Below are positions 53,926-61,827 of a stretch of DNA of 61,827 nucleotides, piece by piece. A program made the position numbers and the translations under genes. Position 1 is the stretch's first letter. The number at the start of each line of letters is the position of its first letter. The stretch is taken from the NCBI GenBank assembly GCA_902558225.1, contig CACEDG010000004.1, positions 1-61,827 on the forward strand. The letters run 5' to 3'. Under the pieces are notes generated by a model. The model was given only the letters and a program-made list of their open reading frames with translations, was not told the DNA's origin and did no database searches. The stretch comes from an uncultured Pelagibacteraceae bacterium (lineage in GTDB: Bacteria; Pseudomonadota; Alphaproteobacteria; Pelagibacterales; Pelagibacteraceae).

Positions 53926-55113
53926 CTATATTAGCTTTCTTACTTGTTTATAAAAAGATCCTTTGTCTCTATATAAAAATTTAATGTGAGCTTTTTTCGA
54001 TGCAAGATAATCAGTTTTTTTATCGCCAATAAAAAAACTTTTTTTAATATCAATATTCCATTTTTCTAATGCCTTTTTAAACATTCCAATATCGGGTTTA
54101 CGATCCTCACTATTTTTTCGATATTTTTGAAATTTTGATTTTTTAAAATAAGGAGCAAAATAAATATCATTTATTTTTGATTGAGTGTTATTAAATAATT
54201 CTTTCATCATTTTTTGATGAATCTTATTAAGTTTTAGTTCAGTAAGAAATCCTTGCCCAATAGCTGATTGATTCGTAAGAATTATTACTAAATAATTTTT
54301 ATTGTTAATATATCTTATTGCTTCTTTTACACCACTTAAGAAGAAAAATTGAGAATATTTCAATACATATCCATTTTCTTTATTGATTACTCCATCTCTA
54401 TCAAGAAAAAAGGCTTTATTTTGGATATAGGAAGGATTTTTTTTTAGATAATCTAATTTCTTATAAGATCCTATATCGATAAAATTTCTTTTAGATAATA
54501 AACCTTTAACTTGATTTTTTTCAATTAATTTTGTGAAAATATCGTTTTCTAGTGATTGAGGACGATTTTTGATAAATTTAAAAATTCTTCTGTCAAATAA
54601 ATATATGCCACCATTAATAATATTCGTTTTAGATTTAGAAAAATAAACTTCTTTTTTTTTATTCAAATTTAGGTTTTTAATCTTAATCTTCCTTTGTTTT
54701 TTATTTATCTTGGTAAGAGCGATACAAGCAATTTTTTTTTTTAAATTTTGTTTAAATAATTCATTCATATCTATATCAAAAAAAGTATCGCCATTAATTA
54801 ATACAAATTTTTTTTTTAAAGTATTTCTGAGTAAATAAAGAGCTCCACCAGTATCTTTTCTTGAACCTTCATCAATACATATAATTTTTGACTTATGAAT
54901 TTTTTTGTTGTGATATTTTTTGAAAAATAAATCTTTTTTAAAAGAACATAATAAAAATATTCTTTTAAATTCATATTTCAATTTATTTGCTATTAATTGA
55001 TCTAAAAAAGGTTTTTTATTAATCTTTATTAAAGGTTTAGGAGTATTGATTGTTATTTTACCAATTCTAGATCCTCTCCCACCTACAAGTATGACCAGAT
55101 CATCAACTTTCAT
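53926..55113 (-). CDS. Fusion of sugar nucleotidyltransferase (HddC-like) and heptose bisphosphatase (GmhB-like)
   Basis: A 395-residue fusion. Residues 1-225 form a nucleotidyltransferase: VILVGGRGSRIGKITINTPK near residue 7 and the metal-binding NGDTFFD near residue 105. Residues 229-395 are a HAD phosphatase: FFLDRDGVINKENGYV near residue 231, IILTNQSAIGQG near residue 272 and FIGDKKTDYLASKKA near residue 360. The GmhB zinc knuckle (CPHH...CxC) is replaced by APYFKKSKFQKY. With HddA it would form GDP-D-glycero-alpha-D-manno-heptose. The specificity is inferred, not shown. Confidence 0.85.
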   Translation of the reverse strand: MKVDDLVILVGGRGSRIGKITINTPKPLIKINKKPFLDQLIANKLKYEFKRIFLLCSFKKDLFFKKYHNKKIHKSKIICIDEGSRKDTGGALYLLRNTLKKKFVLINGDTFFDIDMNELFKQNLKKKIACIALTKINKKQRKIKIKNLNLNKKKEVYFSKSKTNIINGGIYLFDRRIFKFIKNRPQSLENDIFTKLIEKNQVKGLLSKRNFIDIGSYKKLDYLKKNPSYIQNKAFFLDRDGVINKENGYVLKYSQFFFLSGVKEAIRYINNKNYLVIILTNQSAIGQGFLTELKLNKIHQKMMKELFNNTQSKINDIYFAPYFKKSKFQKYRKNSEDRKPDIGMFKKALEKWNIDIKKSFFIGDKKTDYLASKKAHIKFLYRDKGSFYKQVRKLI

Positions 55114-56101
55114 AAATTATTTTTAAAAAATTGTTAGCCACATCTTTATAAGTTCTTGATTTACGCTTTAACATCAAATTTTTTTTTAATTCTAAAAACA
55201 AGCTATCTTTATTTAAAATATCAGAAGAATATTTAATAAACTCATCTTTATTTTTTGCAATAAAACCCGTTTTCTTATGCTCTACTCTTTCATATAAAGC
55301 ACCATATCCCATTGTTACGATAGGAACACAAAGTTCTCTTGCTTCTTCCGCTGCAAGACAGAAAACCTCACCTTTATGACCAGGGTTTAACATTACTCTT
55401 GAATTCATAAGATCTTTAATCAGATCTTGTTTATTTCCCTTTATTCTTAAATGAATATCATTAATTTTATCTTGATTTGAAAGCTCGTACGGTGGGTTTA
55501 TTATAAGTTTTGATGTTGTTGAATTTTTTTTTATATGGGACCAACAATCAATTAAAAAAGATAAGTTCCTATCTGATCTAGTTGTAAAAATTGCATCTTT
55601 TTTTTTTATATCGATTTTATCAATTTTAACATTTATAAAATCATCATCAACAGCAATAGGTAGAATTTTCTTTCCATATAAAGATGTTAAAAAACTTCTA
55701 GTTTTATAATGATATTCACCTTCTAGTATCATTATGGGTTTGTTCTTTAAAAATGGTAGTAGTTGTTTTTTTCTAATAAATTTTTCTATTGTTTGAACAC
55801 TATGAGACCATAAAAATTTCTTTTTACTTTTCGTACGAGACAAAAGTTTAGCATCAGACATAGCAATTAAAAAATCAGGAAATTGATATTTATTTATTTC
55901 ATTAATATTATTCCATTCCAAATTTCCAAGTTTGATAGGTTCACTAGTTTTATTAAAAACATTAACTATTAAATCATCATTTTTAGATAATTCATTTGTA
56001 ATATTGATTAAGGTTTTTTCAGATCCAGCTATCGAAGGTGAGTCGAGGTTACTTTTGTTGAAATTTGTTGAACTTTCAATAAAATAAATCTTTGTTTTCA
56101 T
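55103..56101 (-). CDS. Glycosyltransferase, family 4-like
   Basis: GT-B fold glycosyltransferase of 332 residues. The N-terminal half has SPSIAGSEKTLINITNELSK, the C-terminal half the donor-binding block VFCLAAEEARELCVPIVTMGYGALYERVEHKKTGFIA, where GT4 enzymes hold the E-x7-E pattern. Donor and acceptor unknown. Overlaps the fusion gene by 11 nt; part of the surface-glycan cluster. Confidence 0.82.
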   Translation of the reverse strand: MKTKIYFIESSTNFNKSNLDSPSIAGSEKTLINITNELSKNDDLIVNVFNKTSEPIKLGNLEWNNINEINKYQFPDFLIAMSDAKLLSRTKSKKKFLWSHSVQTIEKFIRKKQLLPFLKNKPIMILEGEYHYKTRSFLTSLYGKKILPIAVDDDFINVKIDKIDIKKKDAIFTTRSDRNLSFLIDCWSHIKKNSTTSKLIINPPYELSNQDKINDIHLRIKGNKQDLIKDLMNSRVMLNPGHKGEVFCLAAEEARELCVPIVTMGYGALYERVEHKKTGFIAKNKDEFIKYSSDILNKDSLFLELKKNLMLKRKSRTYKDVANNFLKIIYES

Positions 56102-56115
56102 AAATATATTAAAAA

Positions 56116-57111
56116 TTAAATCTTTAATTTATTTATATCTGAGCATATTTTTCTTATACTTTCTCTATATATAAGCTTTATGTTAGACATATGTTTTGTC
56201 CAAAAAATACCAGTATTAGCTCCTTGATAATTTACCAATGCTATAGTTAATTTATTAAATACATTTGAGACGTGACTGATGGCTCCCTCACAACAAATAA
56301 TTTCTGATGATTTATTTACTATTGATTCTAAGTCTCTAAAATTTGTCTTATCAACAAAGATTAACTTCTCTTTATATTTTCTAGATATGAAGATGTTTTT
56401 ATCTTTACGTATAAAAAAACTATCAATTATGTCATTGAATTGAGAAACATTCATTTTTCCACTTGTGATAACTATATTTTTTTTGAATTTTTTTTTAATT
56501 ATAGAAATTAAAAAATTGAAATTCTTTCGATTCAAATTCATATATTTAAAATCACTATAATAATGTCCCTCGAACCATTTTTCGTCTAAATGCAAAAGAG
56601 TAAATTTTTTTGGTAAATATTTGTACTTTATTTTTTTAAGTTTATACTTATTAAAATAATTTATTTTTTCTGGTACATCTAAATTTAGATAATTTATAAC
56701 ACTACTAAAATTCTCAAATTGCGACTTAATTTCAGAATTTATAAAATAATGATCAAAAAACATAGCTAATATTAATCGAGGTCTAAAGTCTTTCAAAACA
56801 ACTATCTTATTTTTTGCTTTAAGAAAAATAGAAAAAAAAACTGATCTTCTTTTACCATCTAAAATAATTAGGTGATCATATTTTTCTTTATTAATTTCAA
56901 ATAAATTTTTTATCATCAGGCGAATATCATATTTGTCTAATATATAAATCTTATTTATGTCTTTAAAATTTTTGACATAATTAGAGTTATAAGATGAACA
57001 AACAAAATCTATCTTATGATTAGGATTATTCTTTTTAATTGACTCAGTAAACATCCTTGAGAATATAAAATCCCCTATTCTATCTGTTCTAAAAATCAAA
57101 TATTTAGCCAT
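56116..57111 (-). CDS. Glycosyltransferase family 9 (heptosyltransferase-like)
   Basis: A 331-residue GT9-type protein. YLIFRTDRIGDFIFSRMF at the N-terminus is the signature RxDxIGD of heptosyltransferases, and ICCEGAISHVSNVFNKLTIALV near residue 275 is the C-terminal nucleotide-sugar region. With the heptose genes around it, transfer of heptose to LPS or capsule is a natural guess. Overlaps the next upstream gene by 8 nt. Confidence 0.85.
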   Translation of the reverse strand: MAKYLIFRTDRIGDFIFSRMFTESIKKNNPNHKIDFVCSSYNSNYVKNFKDINKIYILDKYDIRLMIKNLFEINKEKYDHLIILDGKRRSVFFSIFLKAKNKIVVLKDFRPRLILAMFFDHYFINSEIKSQFENFSSVINYLNLDVPEKINYFNKYKLKKIKYKYLPKKFTLLHLDEKWFEGHYYSDFKYMNLNRKNFNFLISIIKKKFKKNIVITSGKMNVSQFNDIIDSFFIRKDKNIFISRKYKEKLIFVDKTNFRDLESIVNKSSEIICCEGAISHVSNVFNKLTIALVNYQGANTGIFWTKHMSNIKLIYRESIRKICSDINKLKI

Positions 57112-58144
57112 TAATCCAAGGAAGTTTATAATTAATTTTTAAATTCATAGATCTTTTTACAATATAATCACTCACAATTTTATTATTAAATATTCTATGT
57201 GCTTTTCTGTATCCACGATATGCAATATCTCTTAATAATTTTGGTTTATTTTTGTAGTAAATTATTTTTTTATTTAAATCGTTAATATTTTTATAAGTTA
57301 CAATTTCATTTGTACTAAAAAAATCTTGATAATGATATTTTTCATGTATGAAAGTTAATAAACCATTTCCCAGTAAAGAAGAAATTCTATCACTTGAATA
57401 GTATTTTATTGGTGCACCTCTACTTATGTTAATAGCCATCGAACATTTTGATAATTCATTAAAAAATTGTTGCCCCCAAACTGGATTATTAATGTGTCCA
57501 AATATATTATATGAAACATTTTTAGTTAATTTATTTATAAGATTAACTCTATCATCTATAAAATCAGATTTTAAAATACCACGATGTTGACCATGACTAA
57601 TAGCAATAAATATATCTAGAGGTTTTTTTTTGTTAAAGTTTTTATGTACATCGATTGATGGATCAATTGGATTGGGGATGAAAAAAGTTTTTTTTTTATC
57701 TGCAAAATTTAATGAATCAATTGATGTAGTAACAAAATTAGCATCACAAAATTGATATTTTAGAAAAAATCTATTTTTATTTTTATCAAAATCAGGCCCG
57801 TTCTCTATTAAGGGATCTAAAAACCATTGCGCAAATTTGATAGAATTATATTTTTCCTTAAGGTTTAAAAAACTCTCATAATCTAAACGGTCTACATGTC
57901 CAAGTAAAATTAGATCTGGTCTAAAATTTTCTATATTCTTACGAATTTGATCTAATAAAAATTTTTTTGATCCAATATCAAAAATATTTCGTTTATTACT
58001 TGTTAGATCTCTATCTGAAATATTTAAAACATTATGACCATTTAAAATAAGACCATTATTTAGTTTTTTACCCGTTGAATAAAATAATCTCCCATTATGT
58101 CTAAAATGAAGATCTGTAATATGTAAAATCTTATATTTAACCAT
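57104..58144 (-). CDS. Glycosyltransferase, CgeB/GT1-like
   Basis: A 346-residue protein resembling the CgeB/DUF3880 glycosyltransferases. The N-terminal part reads ILHITDLHFRHNGRLFYSTGK and NFRPDLILLGHVDRL; the C-terminal part SSDRISSLLGNGLLTFIHEKY and IFNNKIVSDYI fits the glycosyl transferase group 1_2 domain. Specificity unknown. First gene after the GIY-YIG gene, 4 nt from its stop. Confidence 0.78.
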   Translation of the reverse strand: MVKYKILHITDLHFRHNGRLFYSTGKKLNNGLILNGHNVLNISDRDLTSNKRNIFDIGSKKFLLDQIRKNIENFRPDLILLGHVDRLDYESFLNLKEKYNSIKFAQWFLDPLIENGPDFDKNKNRFFLKYQFCDANFVTTSIDSLNFADKKKTFFIPNPIDPSIDVHKNFNKKKPLDIFIAISHGQHRGILKSDFIDDRVNLINKLTKNVSYNIFGHINNPVWGQQFFNELSKCSMAINISRGAPIKYYSSDRISSLLGNGLLTFIHEKYHYQDFFSTNEIVTYKNINDLNKKIIYYKNKPKLLRDIAYRGYRKAHRIFNNKIVSDYIVKRSMNLKINYKLPWING

Positions 58145-58148
58145 TAGT

Positions 58149-58400
58149 TTAATATCTTTTTTTTAATTCGAGTCTTTTTATCTTATCTTTTTTTAACACA
58201 TATTCATACTTCATTGCTTCTTTTTTCGAACCAAACTTTTTTTTATATAAAAGTTTCCATTTTTTTCCTCTAGTAAACTTTGCACCTTTAGATGAATTGT
58301 GTTTCTTAATTCTATTTTTAAGATTATTTGTATATCCTACATAACTTACTAAACGATTATCATTGTTTTTTGAACAAATTAAATATACATAAAAATTCAT
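58149..58400 (-). CDS. GIY-YIG nuclease superfamily protein (UPF0213-like)
   Basis: A stand-alone GIY-YIG domain of 83 residues. VYLICSKNNDNRLVSYVGYTNNLKNRIKKHN holds the VYL/YVGYT equivalent of GIY-YIG and the catalytic arginine, and EYVLKKDKIKRLELKK the C-terminal helix with glutamate. The role of these small proteins is unclear. Often found as accessory genes in glycan clusters and mobile regions. Confidence 0.85.
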   Translation of the reverse strand: MNFYVYLICSKNNDNRLVSYVGYTNNLKNRIKKHNSSKGAKFTRGKKWKLLYKKKFGSKKEAMKYEYVLKKDKIKRLELKKRY

Positions 58401-58413
58401 AGATGATTAATTT

Positions 58414-58419
58414 TATATA
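58414..58419 (+). promoter_or_regulatory. Putative -10 box of the glycosyltransferase-like gene
   Basis: TATATA lies seven nt before ATG 58427 (a TATAAA register is shifted two bases). With a start next to the ATG the message would be leaderless. It is also the only promoter-like sequence between the divergent GIY-YIG gene and this gene. Confidence 0.35.
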
Positions 58420-58426
58420 AATTTTT

Positions 58427-59395
58427 ATGTTTAAAAGAAAGTTATTAAAACAATCAAAATTTCGAAGATTGCTCCTAAAAATTTTAAATGTTCATGCTAT
58501 AGATAAAGAAACATTTAATCTTGTTAATCCACATACTAATAATGAAGGAAATAATTTTTTTGAACTTAATAAAAAAACTTATATTTTATCAAACGGTTAT
58601 CTTGATTTAAAAAGAAAAATCAAAAAATTAGATATTTATTACAGATTCACACCATCTATTGACCTATGGAATACTAAAGGCTCTTGGAAAAGAATTATTC
58701 CAAAAATTGATAAAGAAACACTTATAAAAGTCTCTTTATTAAGTTTAAAAAAATCGATCTTATTTTTTCTCAAAAACAATAATTTAAAGATTACACTTAA
58801 TCTAATTTATGACCAATCAAATGATAAATTTAATAATGATCTAAACAATTTACTTTTAGATAACAATTACAAAATAAAATTTCATAAAAGTAAAATTAAA
58901 GGAAATAGAGGATCATATTTGGAGTGTTGTGATCAGTGTGAAAATTCAGAAGATCTTATTTTTTTTATTGAGGATGATTATTTATTTAATGAAAATTGTA
59001 TTGATGAAATGATAATTTCCTATTCAAGAATAAGTACTTTAATTGAAAGAGATATATTTTTATGTCCATCAGATTATGCTTTTTATTACGATAGTAATTA
59101 CTCTACATCTATATACATTGGTAAAAATCATAGATGGAGAATTGTAAAAGAAACTTTATTAACTTTTCTCTTTTCAAAATCTATTCTTAACAAGTTTAGA
59201 CAAAATATTAGATTAGTTGGTGAGAGAGAAAATTCTCCATTTGAAAAACCTTTACATGAAATTTTTGATCAAATACCCTGTTTAGCACCAATAAAATCAA
59301 CAAGTTACCATCTTTCTAGAACAGTTCCTGGAATTGAGTCTGAGTGGTTGGATTTATGGAAAAAAAATTATGATGAAATTTATGGCGGTCCCTAG
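58427..59395 (+). CDS. Putative glycosyltransferase-like protein ending inside tRNA-Glu
   Basis: A 322-residue protein of no certain family. A basic N-terminus (MFKRKLLKQSKFRRLLLK) precedes FTPSIDLWNTKGSWKR; the middle has NRGSYLECCDQCENSEDLIFFIEDDYLFNE near residue 165, where EDD resembles the metal-binding acidic motif of GT-A glycosyltransferases. Gene context (heptosyltransferase, GT genes) agrees. The last codons (GGC GGT CCC TAG) lie in the 3' end of the convergent tRNA-Glu gene, so the stop is supplied by the tRNA sequence. Confidence 0.65.
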   Translation: MFKRKLLKQSKFRRLLLKILNVHAIDKETFNLVNPHTNNEGNNFFELNKKTYILSNGYLDLKRKIKKLDIYYRFTPSIDLWNTKGSWKRIIPKIDKETLIKVSLLSLKKSILFFLKNNNLKITLNLIYDQSNDKFNNDLNNLLLDNNYKIKFHKSKIKGNRGSYLECCDQCENSEDLIFFIEDDYLFNENCIDEMIISYSRISTLIERDIFLCPSDYAFYYDSNYSTSIYIGKNHRWRIVKETLLTFLFSKSILNKFRQNIRLVGERENSPFEKPLHEIFDQIPCLAPIKSTSYHLSRTVPGIESEWLDLWKKNYDEIYGGP

Positions 59396-59457
59396 GGGAA
59401 TCGAACCCCTCTTTCGAGGATGAAAACCACGTGTCCTAACCGATAGACGAAGGGACC
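59386..59457 (-). tRNA. tRNA-Glu (anticodon UUC)
   Basis: On the minus strand GGTCCCT/AGGGACC form the acceptor stem, with discriminator G and encoded CCA at 59383-59385. The D arm GTCTATCGGTTAGGAC and T arm GAGGGGTTCGATTCCCCT are normal. The anticodon loop is TTTTCAT. The anticodon stem CGTGG/CCTCG has a central U-U mismatch. Its 3' end overlaps the stop codon of the gene on the other strand by 10 nt. Confidence 0.93.
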
Positions 59458-59503
59458 AAAAAACTGTTTTTTATTGTATAAATATTTATTAATCAAGCTC
59501 TAT

Positions 59504-60445
59504 TTAAATTTTTTGTCTAATTCTAATTACTTTTTTTAGTCCAGTTGATTTATGAGTAATTAATGTTTCAGATATAAATTCAGTATTATCAATTTCAATA
59601 CCTGTGACTAAATCACCTGAAGTAATACCAGTAGCACAAAAAATTGAGTCACCTGAAATTATTTCATTTAAGTTATATTTTCGATGAAAATCTTCAATGC
59701 CCATTTCATTTGCACGTAATTTATCTTTTTTTGTTTCAAATATGAATCTACCTTGGAAAAAACAGTCATATGCATCAAGTGCAGATGCTGCCAAAACACC
59801 CTCGGGACCTCCACCTATTCCAAGAAATAAATCAACATTATATTTCTTGTCAGTTACTAAAAGAGCACCAGATATATCACCGTCACTAATTAATTTAATT
59901 TTTACCTTTAAATTTCTTAATTCTTCAATTATCTTTTTATGTCTTGGTCTTTCCAAAATACAAGCAGTTAACTCACTGGGTTTTTTATTTAAATATTGAG
60001 ATAGATTATCTATATTTTTTGCTAAAGAAAAATCCAAATCAACAACATTATTTTCTTTTACATTGGCAGAAATTTTATTCATATAAGTTTCGGGTGCATT
60101 AAATAAATTTGATTTAGTTGAGATAGCTATCACAGATAAGGCACCTGGTAAGTTATTAGCTGCAAAATTTGTACCCTCCAATGGATCTACAGCTATATCA
60201 AGTTCTGGCCCATTATTATTTCCAACTTCTTCTCCAATATAAAGCATCGGGGCTTCATCAAGTTCACCCTCACCTATTACAATTTTTCCCTTCATATCGA
60301 TTTTATTTAATTCAGATCGCATTGTATCTACAGCTGCCTTGTCAGCTGCAATTTTATCCTTTTTACCAATAAAATAAAATGATGATAACGCTGCTCTGCA
60401 AGAAACATTTAAGATTTCTTTTTCAAATTTTTTATCTAGTATCAT
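59504..60445 (-). CDS. glpX: Fructose-1,6-bisphosphatase class II
   Basis: GlpX-type FBPase (313 residues) of gluconeogenesis. GKIVIGEGELDEAPMLYIGE near residue 54, DIAVDPLEGTNFAANNLPGA near residue 83 with the metal-binding Asp-Pro-x-Glu-Gly, and LFLGIGGGPEGVLAASAL near residue 207 identify the family. Its start abuts the transporter gene upstream (1-nt overlap). Confidence 0.96.
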   Translation of the reverse strand: MILDKKFEKEILNVSCRAALSSFYFIGKKDKIAADKAAVDTMRSELNKIDMKGKIVIGEGELDEAPMLYIGEEVGNNNGPELDIAVDPLEGTNFAANNLPGALSVIAISTKSNLFNAPETYMNKISANVKENNVVDLDFSLAKNIDNLSQYLNKKPSELTACILERPRHKKIIEELRNLKVKIKLISDGDISGALLVTDKKYNVDLFLGIGGGPEGVLAASALDAYDCFFQGRFIFETKKDKLRANEMGIEDFHRKYNLNEIISGDSIFCATGITSGDLVTGIEIDNTEFISETLITHKSTGLKKVIRIRQKI

Positions 60446-61437
60446 TACTTAGCTGTTTCTAAAGAAACATTCTTTTCTAATTTTGCTTCGAACTCATTTA
60501 ATCTTTTCCAAACTGATATCAATTCAACAATAATAGGCCAACTTCTTACCAAATACTGTAATGAAGTTTCTACCCTTCCGAAAGCTCTAATTATTTGTTG
60601 AACAAAACCTAGTGTGATAGCACCTGTTACAATTGTCGGTGCTAATGCTAGATAAGGAACAATCACCATACCTTGTAAATAACTCCATTTTACTGCATTA
60701 AAATAAAGATAATGAAAATACATTTTATAATGAATTTTTCTAACACCTCCATATAGATCAGTTATTTTTTCAGGTTTGGCACTTTCTTTAAAATCTTCAC
60801 CTAAAACTAATTCTTTTCTATAAGCAGCTTCCTCTTTTTGAATATCATATTCGATTCCAGGAAGTTTAATACCTACACTAGCTAATAATACTGTACCACC
60901 AAGTGCAGAAATAATAGCAACCCAAACTAAAGCGTGCTCGACTTCTCCTATCCAAGGAAGAACGGTTATGCTTTTAGAAAGTTCCCACAAAATTGGGGTG
61001 AACGCAATTAATGTCATTAAACTTCTCAACAATTCAGCACCCAAACCCTCCATAATTCTTGCAAATTTAAGGGTATCTTCTTGAACACGTTGTGATGCAC
61101 CCTCTATAGATGAAGCGTCATTCCATTTGTTATGGTAATAATCTGCCATAGCCGTTCTCCATCTAAATGTCCAATGACTTGTAAAATAGTCACTGAAAAT
61201 AACTACTAGAATATAAACAGCAGCTATTTTTGCAAAAGTTAATAGATAAGCTATGAACTCTTTTTCTGAGACAGAATTTGGTTCTGTTAAAGCTTTTTGT
61301 AAAGTATCATAGAATTCACCAAACCACTCATTTATTCGTACATCTAATTGAACTTGGTACCAGGTAGCACCTAAAATCAATAATGTACCTCCAATGCTCC
61401 ATAAAAACCATTTTCTTTGTGTAAAAAATTTAAACAT
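60445..61437 (-). CDS. SbmA/BacA-like peptide transporter family membrane protein
   Basis: A 330-residue membrane protein. WYQVQLDVRINEWFGEFYDTLQKAL near residue 26 and VVIFSDYFTSHWTFRWRTAMADYYHNKW near residue 78 are characteristic of the SbmA/BacA peptide importers. Hydrophobic segments are spread along the sequence; the C-terminus has GAITLGFVQQIIRAFGRVETSLQYLVRSW. There is no ATPase domain, as expected for this family. It is shorter than E. coli SbmA (about 400). Substrate unknown. Confidence 0.87.
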   Translation of the reverse strand: MFKFFTQRKWFLWSIGGTLLILGATWYQVQLDVRINEWFGEFYDTLQKALTEPNSVSEKEFIAYLLTFAKIAAVYILVVIFSDYFTSHWTFRWRTAMADYYHNKWNDASSIEGASQRVQEDTLKFARIMEGLGAELLRSLMTLIAFTPILWELSKSITVLPWIGEVEHALVWVAIISALGGTVLLASVGIKLPGIEYDIQKEEAAYRKELVLGEDFKESAKPEKITDLYGGVRKIHYKMYFHYLYFNAVKWSYLQGMVIVPYLALAPTIVTGAITLGFVQQIIRAFGRVETSLQYLVRSWPIIVELISVWKRLNEFEAKLEKNVSLETAK

Positions 61438-61440
61438 TAA

Positions 61441-61722
61441 TTAATTTAAGAAATTGTCTGCATATGATTTTTTGACAATTTTTCTTTTTTTTGGTTCAAT
61501 TATTTCATAATCAATTTTCTTTTTTTTTGCATATTCAATAGCTAACTCTTTTGTGGAAAATTCTAATTTAACTTCTGATAAAGTATCTGATGAACTTTCC
61601 CATCCCATCAATGGATTTTTTGTTGGATCTTTTGTTTCAAACTCTAATATCCATTTGTCTAATTTACCAAGACCGGACTGCATTGCACTTTTATTAGGTA
61701 TATAGATTTTTGCTTTTTTCAT
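61441..61722 (-). CDS. Complex I accessory subunit NDUFS4-like protein
   Basis: Alphaproteobacterial homologue of the 18-kDa NADH dehydrogenase subunit (93 residues from ATG 61722). AKIYIPNKSAMQSGLGKLDKWILEFE, NPLMGWESSSDTLSEVKLEFSTKELAIEYAK and KSYADNFLN match the ETC complex I NDUFS4 family. A longer frame starting at 61773 runs through the tRNA-Pro gene and is rejected. This subunit is shared by alphaproteobacteria and mitochondria. It follows tRNA-Pro by 11 nt. Confidence 0.93.
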   Translation of the reverse strand: MKKAKIYIPNKSAMQSGLGKLDKWILEFETKDPTKNPLMGWESSSDTLSEVKLEFSTKELAIEYAKKKKIDYEIIEPKKRKIVKKSYADNFLN

Positions 61723-61732
61723 AATCAAATGG

Positions 61733-61806
<74 letters not shown>

Positions 61807-61827
61807 GATGCAGTACTAATACAGTAG

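Noticed and set aside
4000-60000. Many antisense open frames of 60-110 codons (for example opposite topA, soxA, pyrE and hddA)
   Set aside because: They lie fully inside strongly supported genes and show no recognisable motifs.

Overview
The window is a compact, very AT-rich chromosomal segment. Genes abut or overlap by 1-44 nt and UTRs are tiny. It almost certainly comes from an alphaproteobacterium of the SAR11 clade (Pelagibacterales). Support comes from the Lys/Asn/Ile-rich proteins, a heterotetrameric sarcosine oxidase (soxBDAG), a proton-pumping pyrophosphatase, an NDUFS4-type complex I subunit, alphaproteobacterial gene orders (bamE - cytochrome bc1 chaperone - rpmF - plsX - ihfA - merR; rib operon - nusB - thiL), and a tandem SAM-II/SAM-V riboswitch pair before metY, an arrangement known from Candidatus Pelagibacter. 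Assignments are from reading the sequence only; no database search was run.

Layout. 0-6 kb (minus): ruvX, pyrB, a dihydroorotase homologue lacking its HxH metal site, plsY, topA. 6-12.6 kb (plus): gatCAB, an O-methyltransferase, trhO, a MATE exporter and a secreted nuclease. 12.6-19.3 kb (minus): soxB-D-A-G followed by a polar amino-acid ABC transporter (binding protein and permease, no ATPase); tRNA-Ser(GCU) and a lytic transglycosylase follow. 21.7-29 kb (plus): dapA, smpB, folK, a shortened RelA/SpoT protein, pyrE, pdxJ, acpS, lepB, rnc, recO. hemB lies opposite. 30-37.4 kb (plus): a 2OG-oxygenase-like protein, rpiB, glyA, nrdR, ribD, ribE, ribB(A), ribH, nusB, thiL. 37.5-49.9 kb: hppA, bamE, the rpmF-plsX-ihfA-merR-rpmG run, a chorismate mutase, ctaA, metY with its riboswitches, rplM-rpsI, argC, a small lipoprotein, hom and a heptose-kinase-like GHMP kinase.

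49.9-59.5 kb is the accessory part. It holds a tyrosine recombinase, an overlooked 57-residue membrane protein, a GC-rich structured RNA of unknown class ending in a terminator-like hairpin just before a small alkyltransferase gene, a 449-nt gene-free stretch with a perfect DnaA box, two transporters, and a surface-glycan cluster (HddC-GmhB fusion, three glycosyltransferases, a GIY-YIG protein and a glycosyltransferase-like gene whose stop codon lies inside tRNA-Glu). The window closes with glpX, an SbmA/BacA-like transporter, the NDUFS4 homologue and tRNA-Pro(UGG).

How genes work together. Sarcosine oxidase makes glycine and methylene-THF, which glyA interconverts with serine. hom and the SAM-controlled metY serve homoserine and methionine synthesis. 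ribD/E/B/H make riboflavin. HddA and HddC-GmhB would provide GDP-heptose for the neighbouring glycosyltransferases. The most promising unexplained element is the structured RNA at about 51245-51418.
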